From the NCBI GenBank assembly GCA_963920685.1, contig OY987335.1:8916201-8980200 (forward strand): 64,000 nucleotides of DNA. Reading direction: 5' to 3'. Below the pieces are notes generated by a model. The model ran no database searches. It was not told the DNA's origin and saw only the letters and a program-made list of their open reading frames with translations. Of the stretch, positions 1 to 12,500 are shown piece after piece. Every line of letters begins with the position of its first letter. The stretch's first letter is position 1. A program made the position numbers and the translations under genes. Origin of the DNA: Polydrusus tereticollis (lineage: Eukaryota; Arthropoda; Insecta; Coleoptera; Curculionidae).

Positions 1-1000
1 TGTCGCACTTATTCACTAACACCCTGTATAAAGTAGCAATATTGGCGCATCAATATTTTTAAAACTGCGACGTCCGTCGACATTCCTAATAACACGAAAA
101 GCCGGTTTCAATGGCAGGTCACCCTGTATATTGTATAAAGTATAAACTAAGGAACTTCTTCGTCCATAGTCCCTTTGTACCTGGGCCTTTATTGTTCATT
201 ATAATGCAAAAAATGTACCTAGAATTTCAGGTATTTAAATATTTACAAAGACCCTTCGTTAGGTTTATGGATTAAATATTCGATTTAAAGATAATAAATC
301 GATATAACTAGTATTGATCCGTTATCTAAGAAAGTAAAATGGTATTTTTATTTACATACGAAAAGGGACAACAAACAATATGACCATTTCCCATTTCAGC
401 CATAAAGCACAACTACTATAAACTAACCTAGGGGTAGGTTACTTGTACTCAGTAGCGTCTCAACGAAAAATTATTAAAGTACCTGAAAGGCTTTAATATT
501 TACTCACGTTTGGAACAACGCAATAGAGAAGAGGTCTCACATCTCATGGCGTGACACTCGATTCCCTTGGCTTCATCAATTCATTTATTGGGCGTCAATT
601 TGGATAGTCACATGTCTTGGCATAGTCACGTTGTATTAAAGAACTTAATGTTTTATTTGTATTATCATACTCTGCGTAAGCTGTTCAACCGCAAAGCTTT
701 TATGGTGTGAGGAAACTTATCTTCCAACTCTGCAACATTTTTAAAATAACAGGTCCATTTTCTACACAATGCACATCATATTTTTGGGTCTGTTGTCATG
801 TCACACCGGAAATTGAGCCACATCTTTTGTAATTAACAATACGCTTTAAAAATCATACCTCCTCAATTGAAATTATCGACAGTAAAAATATAACACTCAC
901 AAGTGACCAGAAATATGATTTATTCATTCAATCTACATTGTGATATCGTGATCTATTTACAAGGAAGGGAAAACATGACAACGTTTTGATCAAAATCGAC
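1..1000. other. No gene; solo mariner ends
   Basis: AT-rich DNA. ACACCCTGTATAAAG near 20-35 and CACCCTGTATATTG near 121-134 look like ends of rosa-type mariners. Nothing else is recognisable. Confidence 0.5.
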
Positions 1001-1010
1001 TGCAAATGAA

Positions 1011-1830
1011 ATGATTCAGGCTATAACAAAACTAATTAAATTAAAATTAACCGAAGAAATTGAAGAATCTGAAATATTTTTGATTCACATTAATGTAATA
1101 GATCAATGTTTAGTTATTGCAAAGGACGTTTATCAAAGTAAGGTATACGAAAAAGTGATTGCTATCATTAATTCTGAGTCCGGAAAGGAGGAAAATTTAT
1201 TAACAATTGTACAGAATGTGTTACAAAACATGAAAACTAATATAAGAAAGTGTGTAAGCAATTCTACTGATGGAACAGCGAACATGCAAGGTCAGTATAA
1301 AGGTTTCACAAATCACAAAAAACTATACATGGATTTTCAATGCTTACACCCACCGGAATTTACAAATACCAAGCATAACAAACTCTGCATTTGAAGCAAT
1401 ATGTATTAAAATCAAACCCTTCTTTCCGAATATTGACCAAGCTGTTTTAAGACAAGAATTGGAAGATTCTGCTGGCAAATGGCCACAATTATCAAAATCT
1501 CTCGCTGATGAATTTAGTGAATCTTTACCTATCAATTACTGCGATAAAGACGGAGACTGTGTGTGAAGTGATAATAATTGCATTTTATGTTGCTATAATG
1601 TTTTAAATAAATATAACTTATATACAAATGCCTAGATGCTAAGCTCTTCAAAGTATATAAATATATGCTTACGCTATCCATTAGTCAGGTGATATGTGAA
1701 AGGGCAATTTTCGAAATTAAGGCATATCCTCAATCGATTACGAAATAACTTTGTCACATCAAAATGTCGAAGCCATTATGCTTTTGTCTCTAGAAAGGGA
1801 TATGTTAATGCAACTAATAAAAATTTGTTG
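1011..1830 (+). pseudogene. hAT transposase remnant (ZMYM1-like)
   Basis: The 5' part reads STDGTANMQGQYKGFTNH, close to the DGA-NMQGQY-G motif of hAT transposases related to zinc-finger MYM proteins. A frameshift near 1385 leads to a region with SAGKWPQLSKSLADEFSE. Around 1770-1830 another frame reads NVEAIMLLSLERDML, the hAT dimerisation end. Several frame changes and stops show it is dead. No clear ends were found. Confidence 0.65.
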
Positions 1831-3100
1831 CTATGTAAACTGTAAAGTAAATGTTATATGCCTTTTTAAAAATATTCCCATATTTTTTTGTAAAAAATGA
1901 GGTCAAAATGTTGTTTTTCATTTTTTTTATGATAGTATTTTAATTTTGTTATAAATATTTACAATTTCCAATTATGCGTAAAATATTTTATTTTTTGTTT
2001 AACGCAGTTTTATTTGTGAACCCCTTGCTAACATTGATTCCTGAAAAGCAAACTATATTATAATAATTATGATACAATGTTATGTTTCTTCTTCATATCG
2101 GTGCCTTCATATAACCCGACACATTTTCCAGACCCAGTCCGTCCCTGATGACAATTGAATAATTAAATCAAAATAAATTGACAATAGTTTTCTTTCTCCC
2201 TGAATGCCACAAAAAGCGCATGATAATTCTATTTTCCTTTCCTTTGCTTCGGAAAATTCACTTCAGATGGAGCCAGATATAACATCAATAACTCGACGTC
2301 GATAAAAGCTAGTGAAAATTACTTTTAGATGGCGAATCATTAAAGATTTTCATGGAATCTTCCAATAGTAAAAGAAAATTCACACAGATGGCATCACCGT
2401 TAGGAAAATGCGAATATTTACAGGACATAAGAGGAAAATTTTAATCAATAAGTTTTGTGTGTTGTCTTCAAAACAGAATATTCACAACATGACTCTAATG
2501 CGCTTTAAATAAAGTAACACAGGGTTGTCTGGTTAGGTTGCCGTTCTTAATGAAACATTTTTTTAATAGTCTAGAGATATATATTATTTGATACCTTGTT
2601 TTAAAAATTACAGTACTTTAAAAAACCAAAATCAAGTTTTAAATAAAGACACCAATACCATTAAGCTGAACAGACAAATACATTTTTGTTTGTATCCGCT
2701 GAATTTATGTGAGCGAATCCCCATGCAAATGTATTACCACGAACCAGGTGCAAACCCAAGTATGTGTGTTCATATGGGTTTTTATATAAAGGGGTCACAT
2801 GTAGATATCAAAGAGAAATAGTTATTTTATTAGGTAAACACAATCATGTGTCAGTCCAGTCACGAAGATATTAATTACAGAAACAAAATGGGGGTACAAG
2901 CGCCATTGTATAATATATTGACAAATATATCGTAATCAAGGTTTGCCCTTTTTCATGGGGTCTCAATTTAAAAATGTGACATGCTCAGTCTACCATAGGA
3001 TCTATGCATTTTTAACGTCAGACAGATTTATTTAAATGGTTTAAACAGCGAGGTTTTATTCTGTATATACCAGGCGTAAATCTCGTTAATGCTTAGCTGC
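1831..3100. other. No gene; AT-rich
   Basis: Poly-T rich stretch at 1860-1960. Around 2240-2420 a loose GAAAATTC-A-CAGATGG phrase recurs three or four times with degeneration, perhaps an old tandem repeat. No coding signal. Confidence 0.45.
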
Positions 3101-3125
3101 ATCTAACTTATGAACAAGCACTCGA

Positions 3126-3730
3126 CAATTGTGTGGATGCAAGAAGGAAGGAACCATTGAAAGGGTTGGCATTTCGGAAATCACTTAAACGCAATAATGT
3201 TAAACAATATGTGAAAGATTGGCTTCTTCTTGTTTACATTAGCAGAATTTCGAAATACTGCAGCCAATATTGTACCTCTATACATTTCCTTATCCGACGG
3301 ATGTTTTCTCGTTGTACTTGTTATTCTTTCTATCAGATCATCCCTTGTGTGAACTGGCGTCGAATTTACAGGCTTCCTTAAATTTCCCCATAAAAAGAAA
3401 TCCAATGGATTCATGCCGGGCAACCTCGGTGGCCATAAAATAGGCCCACTTCGACCTATCCATCGATTACCAAAAGTATTCGAAAAGTGCTGACGAACTA
3501 AATTGCTAAAATGGGGCGGTGCCCCTCGTGCATATATATCACATCTGATTTATAATTTTTAAGGGCACATTTTCTAATAAACCCTTTAGGTTTTGTTGCA
3601 AGAATTGCAAATACATGGCATCATTTAATCTGCCCTTAATAAAGAACGGTCCAATGAGATGATTCCCAATAATCCCCGTCAACATGTTAACCACGAATAT
3701 TTGTTGGTGCTTTGTCTGTACAAATGTAGA
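3126..3730 (-). pseudogene. Mariner-like transposase remnant
   Basis: Minus-strand fragments in three frames: GIIGNHLIGPFFIKGRLN with YLQFLQQNL, a damaged W-I-G-R region, and MPGMNPLDFFLWGNLRK with HTRDDLIERI. They follow the order of the mariner DDE domain. The second catalytic block (QQDGAPPH) is degraded. Sequence around 3105-3200 is repeated at 49840-49995, so both belong to one family. Confidence 0.65.
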
Positions 3731-3739
3731 GCGCCTTCT

Positions 3740-4529
3740 TTAAAGAGAAGTGGCCAGAGTATTTAAAAAATCAGTTGTCAGCTCTGCAGAATGACACCTG
3801 TCAAAATTTTGGGCGAATGAGGGTGGTGTCAGGTCCGTTCCTGACTTCCCTGATAATGTAAAACATTTACTGTAGTATGGTTTTATAAGTCTTTATGGTC
3901 TACATAAAATATTAAAATTCCATTAAATTATACATGTCGGTCCAAAAGTTAGAGCCAAAAAAGTAAATCGCTGGGTACCGCTGTGTGGTATCTCTGTTAA
4001 GGGGCAGTTTAGGAATTTCTGTTCTATGATAAATTAGGGTTGTTTTGACTGCCCCTACTTACCGGATACCCTGTATATAAGTCCAGTTAGGTGGTGGCAA
4101 TACGGGTAGGTTATAGTATATGATTAGTTCGTCGCTGATCCCAACATGAAATGCGCTGATTTTTTTAATAAATAAATTTCGAAATTATAAAAAAAAATGG
4201 CGGAACTTGGTTTTTAGACAAAAACTAAAATCCCGCTCAAACATAGCAGTGACCAAAATTTTAGTAAAATATATTTTAATTACAAAAGGCATTTAGGCAA
4301 AAAACACCCTCTGTGCTTAGTAATTAATTGTAAATCCAAAAATATAAAAAAAAAAAACATATAGCATTTAAACGAATTATGTTGACAGCTACTTGACACT
4401 GGGAATTGACAGAAACATGTCGATGTTTAATTGAAGAGAGCATATCCAAAAGTTCCATTGCAAACGCATCGTGAATTACCCTAACCCTGTAGATATTTAT
4501 GGTACCGATAAGATTTGAAAAATAATTTA
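3740..4529. other. No gene; repeat debris upstream of onecut
   Basis: An imperfect inverted pair GGGGCAGT / ACTGCCCC lies at about 4001-4055, followed by ATACCCTGTATATAAG, suggesting the end of a mariner-like element. The rest is AT-rich. Confidence 0.45.
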
Positions 4530-5176
4530 ATAAAGAGCAACGGCTAAATCAGTTTTGAGTGTAGAATTTCCGAAATAAATATGGTCCTCCAGGCGCGTCG
4601 CACTGTTCTTTGTTAGACGACAGGCCGTCACGTAATTGCGAAAGCGCGGCAGTCTGAACGCAAATAGGGTAAAGTAAAATAAAGGGCACGATGGTTTGCA
4701 AAGGGACGAGCAGTATACAGCAGTTAGCAAAGGCGCGGAGACTCCAAAGCGCAGCACGAGGACGAAGGTACGGGAAGAACGCGCGCACAAAACCACCTGG
4801 CGTCGCCCGCTCCCCCATTCAATCCAGTATCGACCGGCTGCCAAGTTACAATTTCACCACGGATACATACTAATCGAAATCGAAGTCCAATAACTAAATA
4901 TCGGGTACAAGTGCGGGGGTTCCCAATCGAAGCGAGCATGCGAATCGGTAAACAAAAATCGGAACCCACGGGCTGATGAGGGCCATCGTATTTTGCAAAC
5001 AAGCATGCGATGGCTACGTCCGACTATCCATCGGCGCCGTCGTAAATACTTAGACATTGCGAGAATTTCGCGATCCTGTGAGTGACAGTTCATGTTTAAC
5101 CTTCGAGTAGAGCCAAAGTGCCAGTGTGTCCTTTTGTCGACCGGGGACGTTGTTATGAACGTCCGAAAATCTCCGG
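4530..5176 (+). promoter_or_regulatory. onecut upstream/5' leader region
   Basis: Base composition rises sharply in G+C and CpG from about 4580 compared with the AT-rich flanks (for example around 4730-4860), as expected for a promoter and first-exon region. The start site cannot be fixed from sequence. A short upstream ORF begins at ATG 5155 and ends in TAA at about 5205, overlapping the first codons of onecut in another frame, which could reduce initiation at 5177. Antisense open frames here are side effects of the CpG-rich composition. Confidence 0.5.
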
Positions 5177-6512
5177 ATGGTAAGCGGTCCCGAAGTCGCT
5201 TTTAACACTAGGCGACCTATCGAATATGAGATGATGGAAAATATTGGAAAGATGATCGAACAACAGTCACTCTCTGAACAAACGGTCGATTCCTCCAATG
5301 GCACGGCGCACACGCACGCGGTCATAACAGGAGGAGGCATGGAGACGCGGGTCGTGACGACGATGAGGGTCTTGTCACGCGCCGTGGTGGAGCGTCGTGT
5401 TGTTAAACAGGAAGAAGCCGATGGCCCTCTCTCCGTCATCGTGCAACCCCAAGAGGAGTCGAGGGAATCCGAACTTCTCAGTCCAAAATTATCGCCCAGC
5501 TCGGTCATGATAGATACTAATGACTACCGAAACTTGAATCCGGAACCTACTTACCAAACCCTTACCACCGTAAACGGCAGGATGTCTCCTGCCGGTTACA
5601 GTCCTAGTTCCTCTTATGCTACTCTAACCCCTTTGCAACCCCTGCCGCCCATTTCCACAGTCTCCGACAAATTTGCATACGGTCATGCAAGTAACGTGAC
5701 TGGATCTTTTACAGTTATGCAGAACAACAGCATCCAGGGTATCGTAGGATTAAATGCAAGTACACCATACACAATGAACAATATAGAAATGACACCTCCT
5801 CATAACTACTCGTCGCCGAGCATGGGAATGCAACAACAATCTAGTCCAATTAGTCCACAAAGCGCTTACAGCCAAAATGGACTGCCTTCACCTCAAAAGA
5901 GCATGTCTCCTCAAGGTTATGATTCTCCTTACGGTGCGAGGCAAGGTGACATAGTGAGTCGAACATTAAATAGTCCTCAGTTAAGCCCTCCCGGGTCGGG
6001 CTCTTTAAATTCTCCGGAGGGAACTCTAGTGACTAGTTTTAGTGGACAAACGACTTTAAACGGACTTGGACTACAAAATCATCCGCCAACATTAGTGCAA
6101 ATAGCGCCCCCTCAACGCGATTGTTCACCTTCGCCCCCCGTTGTAACCTTGCAACAGACTCCCCCAGGTAATCAACATCAGCAACATAATCAGCAGCAAC
6201 AAAATCAACAAACAATGCAAATAAAAAACGGTAGCCCGGGTTCCTTAAGTGTCCCTTCAATAACTGCCGACGTTGAGGAAATTAACACCAAAGAACTAGC
6301 TCAAAGGATAAGTGCGGAACTCAAACGGTACAGCATTCCTCAAGCTATTTTTGCCCAAAGAGTTTTGTGCAGATCGCAAGGAACGCTTTCCGATTTACTT
6401 CGCAATCCAAAACCATGGTCAAAATTAAAATCTGGCAGGGAGACCTTCAGGCGAATGTGGAAATGGCTACAAGAACCTGAGTTTCAAAGGATGTCAGCTC
6501 TAAGATTAGCAG
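5177..6512 (+). CDS. onecut: onecut first coding exon: N-terminus and CUT domain
   Basis: ATG at 5177 is the first in-frame start after a TGA at 5156-5158. The exon encodes 445 residues plus one base. Residues 1-365 are low complexity, rich in Ser, Pro and Gln, with a Gln run near 330-345. The CUT domain begins near KELAQRISAELKRYSIPQ (from residue 372) and ends with EPEFQRMSALRLA. The reading frame stays open 15 codons past the donor, but the family sequence stops at the donor AGCAG|GTTTGT, so splicing after 6512 (phase 1) is chosen. An internal start at MMENIGKMIEQQ (about residue 19) is also possible; the first ATG overlaps a donor-like ATGGTAAGC. Confidence 0.93.
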
Positions 6513-9500
6513 GTTTGTATTTTTTTATTAGAGTCAAACTCAACACTTACCTACAATAAATTAAATTTTCCCCAAAACAAGAAACCTTAGATCTTGTTTT
6601 CCTTGTTCTTCTATTTGTCAACTTATTTAGAACCCCTCCATTTTTTTTGGTAATTACAAATACATTTTAAGGCTTCCCAACTTCCCCTTTAGCACCCTTT
6701 GTTTAGGAAAGTAGTAGACTAGTTACAGATCATATTACCATATTTTACAGTTTGGAATTATAGAACGTAGTCTCTTCTGAATTGCTTACAAATAAAAACA
6801 TATTATTTGTCTGCAAATTACTTTTTATATATTTATATTCACACACTATCGGAATTACACAAATAATTCTCAGTAAAAGTCAGAATCCATCTTGCTACCT
6901 ATATCAACTATAGCAGTTCATTTCTTTAATGTATTCCTTTAAATAAATATACCTTTAAATGAATTAAATAGAATTATATTCCGTCAAAACATTACCAATA
7001 TGCCCAATACTCTTTATTTCTTTAATTATTTTAATGTAATTTGTGACCTGCTTCTTTGTCTCAAAACAAAAACAGGATTAATTCATATTTCGTTAATTTA
7101 CTAGACCTTTTTGTTATTTCGTATGGAGGAATTGTTTAATGGCCCGCATACGAAAACCAAATCAAAATAGTTTAAAGAACATTTTAACCCAAAACTAGCC
7201 TGTCTATGATTCATATTGATTTTGTTGATGATGGACCCAATCTTAAGAAATGAAAAATGCCTATAAAACTACTTTTAATGTCCGGAATAATGCATAAAAA
7301 TCTTTAATAAAATCTTCAAATACAAATTTCTTGGAAATATAATTCTGCTGGACCTGAGTTTTACAACTAGTCTTGAAATGAGAGCGAAAACCGGTTGTGG
7401 TATTCCCCTTCATCCCAGGACCGAAAATTCAGCACTTACATAAAGAATCAAAACGTGGCCAATTATTTTGTTTTTGAAAAGCGGTATAACTTGACTCATT
7501 TCTCGTGCATAAAAAAAAGGCGTCAATGAAAAATGCAAAAAGTGTAACTCCTATATAACATTGACGTACCTACGTATTTAATGGCAGACCCCTTTCCTTA
7601 TCGTCGTCTTAGTATATTACCGGGTGTCAGCGAAATCATTGTACTTAGCAGCCCTCAGCGTTATTTATTAAAACGTAACTTATTTTACGAAAACGAAATG
7701 GCGTCTTTAAAACATCGTATGCCTTTAGCATGGGAAAAGTAGTGATAATATCTTTTAAAATTCTGCACTTAAAATTCTTTAAGCACCGATTTTTTTTATT
7801 TTTTTAATGAAAATGCGTTTCTCTTCAGTTGTTTTTCAGACATGTTTAAAACTTAAACCAAACGCAATATAATTTCCGAAACACATTTTGATGGTTAACT
7901 TGATATTTAATAATCCAATAGTAAAATAATGGGATTTCTTCAAAATCTGAAGAAGAAAATTTAAATGAAACACAATTTAACAGATATTATTCCTATTTTT
8001 CTTATGCCAACTGCATACTAATACGTTGCTTTATAGACGTCATTTTGTTTATGGCTCTTTAGAAAGTAAATGTCAATAACGACGTTGAAAAGGTAACTTC
8101 GGGAAGATTTCGCGTATATAATAAAAAATACAGGTTACTATTTAGAACAAAAAGTTAAGGTATCTTCCGGTGATTCCAGAAGTGGCATTTAATTGGTTTT
8201 TGAATAAAAATTAAGATACCTCTAAGACTGTGATGGTATGTGCAGGGTCATCCAACCAGGATTGAGCAAGGGCCTATGTTTGAGTTTTCCTGTGTTTTTA
8301 TTAAAAACCTAAGGGAAAACAAAAACAAGATGGCTATATTGTGTTTTAATAAAAATACAAGGAAACTCAAACTGTTCAGTCTTGGTTGAATGACTCTATA
8401 CAGGGTGGGTTTTTAAAGTGTTACAATACGGTGGTCAAAAAAAAAGGTGAAATTATCTTTGTCTATAAGTTTATTTTTGTTCCTTGCTCTATAAATGATT
8501 AGTACACCAAAGCGCTTTCCAAGGAAACGATATTTAAAAGTCGCCCTGCAATAAACCTTTGAGTACAAAAATAATAATTATGAAATAAGAGATGCCTTCT
8601 TTGGTCCAGGAAATTTTTGAAATTTACTTTTCCCTTCAACGTAAAGGACATCGAAGGATGAGTATGTCCTTCAAGTGACAAAACTGCTGTGGACGTTTAA
8701 GATTCATGTGTACTCTTTAGTTTTCGTTGATACTCGATCATCAAAAAACGCTAAAGCTACCAGATGCTCAAAAAGATACTAAAGGTGTCTGGTCAAGGCT
8801 GCATAAGCTTTCTCACAAGTTGTTTTCTCAGGGTAAGTTCTTAAAACATTTAGGATGGATGTCATTATATGGAAGTCTAATTCCAAGTGGAGCTTCATTC
8901 AAGTATTCCTCGCCTTTCGCGGTGTTAATTAAAACTGATTTCAAAAGAGGCATATCTTAAGAGCATAAATGCCTTTAGCCATCCATCGAGCATGTAGGGC
9001 CAGGAACCCAAAAGGTTTCTTAGCTACTTCCAGCACCAAAAAACAAAAGAGACAAACGCAAAAGTTCTTGATAGTCGTCTTTTATTTACTGTTTTTGTAA
9101 TGTCATTGGCATTCCTGGTCGTAACTTGCTTAATATATGATGTTGAAAGATATTATTATCTGCTGCACTACACTACTATCAATCATGAGCCGTCCCTTCT
9201 TAAAAGGGCTGAAAAGTGCAGTTTCTGGACCTCCAGTAAAGCCTGATATGAAAACATCTGAAAGAATAATCTCCATAACATGATGGCGACATGCAATCGA
9301 GACGAGTTACAATTTCAGTGCAAGCTCCTTTGTAAAGTCCTTTAATTTGAACGTTTCTGAAAAATCATGTCGGACCACCTTTGCAGTAATAAATGCTGCT
9401 CCTCTATCTGGAAGATTAACTCGATCAAAGACTCCGACAACTTCTGGTGACTTAAATATGTTCTTAGGTCGTTTTGTTGGCAATGCAACTGAAGCTGCAT

Positions 9501-12500
9501 CTGATCCTTTTTATTTTCGGAGAAGATGATGATAATTGAATTTCTCCTTCTCATTTTTATCTTTCTCGTCTCGTTGCCTTTTTTCAGTTTTATTCTCTGC
9601 TGTTTTTAAATCAGCACCACTCATACTACAGGTTTCCTACTATATGGGAGTGGTAGTAAGCTGCCCTAACTAAATGAAGTAGTTTTCCAGTAAAAAAACC
9701 TTAGATTTGACAGAAAAGGAAAAATGGAAAAAAGGATTTTGAACGGCCATGGAAAATAATCCAACTTTTATACATTAAAGTGTTGTTTTACAATAAAAGC
9801 TGTATAGGGGTGCCTCAACATATACGAAAGATCCGTGTACCCTAAGGCTTTATTATAGAAACTTAAAATCTATTAATAAATTGATTATTGTGTAAAAATC
9901 CCACAAAATCCTAAAAGTTGTGGGCGTTTGTGCCTTGCTCATAGGGTGCTATGCTTGCTACGCCTCTGGTTACAATACTCCACTTAAGGGTGGGTTTTCG
10001 ATATTTTGCAAAACCCGCAATACCCTCCACCTTCCCACCCCTGTATTTCCGGAACGGTTGAAAATAAATATCAATAACTATATGTTTATGAAATCGACTC
10101 GCGAAATGTAGTTCACTCGTGTACGTGTTTAAGGATGAGGGTTGCCATTTAAAAAAATCCAATATGGCGTCATATCTGTCAAATTTGTGAACCTATATAT
10201 TTTTTTACATTAAATTTGACTTCCTTGTGACAAATCATTGAGAAACTAATTTGCTTTTATTATAGTCAGAAGAAAAATCGCCAATTGGGTGAGACACTTA
10301 GCAATATGTCCCTGTTCAAGTAGGATATTTGCATGGAATCCTTAACATTTTGCCAGTGCCAGCGAAATAATTATCACTTGTCGAACTCACAAAATACACT
10401 TCTCTGTTAAAATAAATTCAAACTGAGACAAAACCGCAGGAAACCGCAGAAACATGAAAAATTGTCAGAAAACACAATATTTACGTTATCCACTGATGAC
10501 GATTTCGTTAAAAGGAAAGTGCCTTGTTGGCACGTTAAATGCAGCGATGCCAACGAGCCGCAATACTTAGAGTACGCGAATTCTTTTTACATGGCTCAAC
10601 ACTATCTACACTGCTTGGCACATTTTCTCACATTACTGGAACATTTTCGATATTTTTAATGCATTGCTAATAATTTTTATCATCGCTTTAAGTCTAATGG
10701 CGTCAGATCAGGGAATCGTGCTGGCCATTCCATCGATCCACGCCTCCCTATCCACCGATTTGGAAATACTCGGTTGAGGTACTGCCGGACATTGATTTGG
10801 TAATGGGGCGGTGCTCCATCTTGCTGAAACCATATTATAATCGCTGGAAGTTGTGGGTTTGCTGGATCAGGATATAAGTTTGTCAAAGTTGGCAAGACAT
10901 TATTTTGGAGCAGTGCTAAATAATTATCGCCATTTAAATTGCCATTAATAAAAAAGGGACCTATGATATGATCTCCAACAATTCCTGCCCAAACATTAAC
11001 CTTTTCAGGATATTGCGTATGTTCTTCTCTCATTCAGTGAGGATTTTCCCTAGACCAATAGAGGCAATTCTGACGATTAGCATGACCGTGAAGTATAAAG
11101 GTGCACTCATCAGAAAACAAAACATGTTCTAATTGGATCACATTGTTATCTAACATTGCCATCATTTGTTCACAAAAATACGTTCTCCTATCAAAATCGT
11201 CTTCCATGAGCTCAGGAGTAGGTATCATTTTATAGGGATACATTTTATTTTCTTGTAATGTTCGAATAATCGATGAATGCTGTTGTTAATTTTTGCAATA
11301 AATCTGAAAACACTTAATATCTCCGAAACAGCTGAATCTAGGTATAGGATATTGTACATAAAATATCTCTAAAATTTTCTGCAAAATCCAAAAATTGAAT
11401 AATATACAGGGTATTGCATTTAAAATAAGAAAGTTAGTATTGGCCACCGTTACATGACACACCCTGTATAAAAAGTTTTTATTGAAAAAAATGCGCAACT
11501 AGAAATACCAATCGACGTGTCCGAGCGTTTTTTCGGACACGCCCCCATGTATTTATTATCGAATTTATTTCGAAACACAACAGACAAAAATATGTCGTTA
11601 TCTGGACGACAATTAGATACGCCGTAAAAAGGTTATTCGACCTCGAAGGCCTCTTTGTAAAAATCCAGATTAATAAAAAAAAAATCTTTTATCCCACTCC
11701 TGATATAATTTAGAAACATACGGATTTTCAGTCACGTAACGCAAGCCAAAATTCATATATACCTTAGAGGAAAAAATGTCGAGCCTAAAACCACCCTTTA
11801 AAGAAATGATAACAGTGTCCTTCATACAATACCCTCCAAAAAAACGACTGGCAACATTGCATTTATGTGTGCTCAAAAACAGTAGGTACGGAAAAATCGA
11901 TAGCTGTGGGATGATTCACCTTCACACCGAAAGCGTGCTCCTGCCACAGAAAATAAAACCTAGTTTGGGGGGTGGATGAGACCCGATAAAAGGACGTGTT
12001 CACCCTTATAAAGGGTGATATCATGGTTTGTTGTTATAAAAGTTCTTGCTTTTCTTTTATTATCACTATGGAAAATAGCGAAATCCTTTAAGAGAAAAAG
12101 CAGGAATTCGGGAATTTATTGAGGTATTTTGTACAGAGGTTTAAATGTGCCTTGTCTTAAAAAAATTGTAAATTTCAAAAAATTTAGTACGGCACTCATC
12201 TACTGCCCCTAATAGCTCAGTCATATTAGACGAGAAAAGGGGTGCACTACGGAAAAATTCCGACCAAGCTGATTCTTGGCATACACTTTTATTTCATCAT
12301 TTTAAATAATATTTGAAACGTCCCCATCGTCCCCCAGTGACATAAATCACTTTTTCGAATATATCTCGCTTTTTATCGATCTGACGAGAAAAATTGTAAT
12401 TATTATCGATGAGGATATTGATGGACACGCCTGCTGTATGGTTAAACTTTTCTGGATTTTTTTATTTTTAATCGATAGCTCGTTCCAATCTGCAAATAAT

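Noticed and set aside
4527..5508. Long antisense open frames over the onecut leader and first exon
   Set aside because: They lie in CpG-rich DNA opposite a secure gene and match nothing known.
6513..6559. Onecut ending by read-through after the CUT domain (ORF stop at 6559)
   Set aside because: The family continues to CKRKE and a homeodomain, found in later exons in matching phase; the extra residues are intron translation. A minor read-through isoform cannot be excluded.
8832..8838. GTAAGT after TTTTCTCAG as another onecut microexon
   Set aside because: Acceptor and donor are one base apart; no exon fits between them.
11516..11541. Hairpin with T run as a transcription terminator
   Set aside because: This is eukaryotic DNA with no adjacent gene; rho-independent terminators do not apply.
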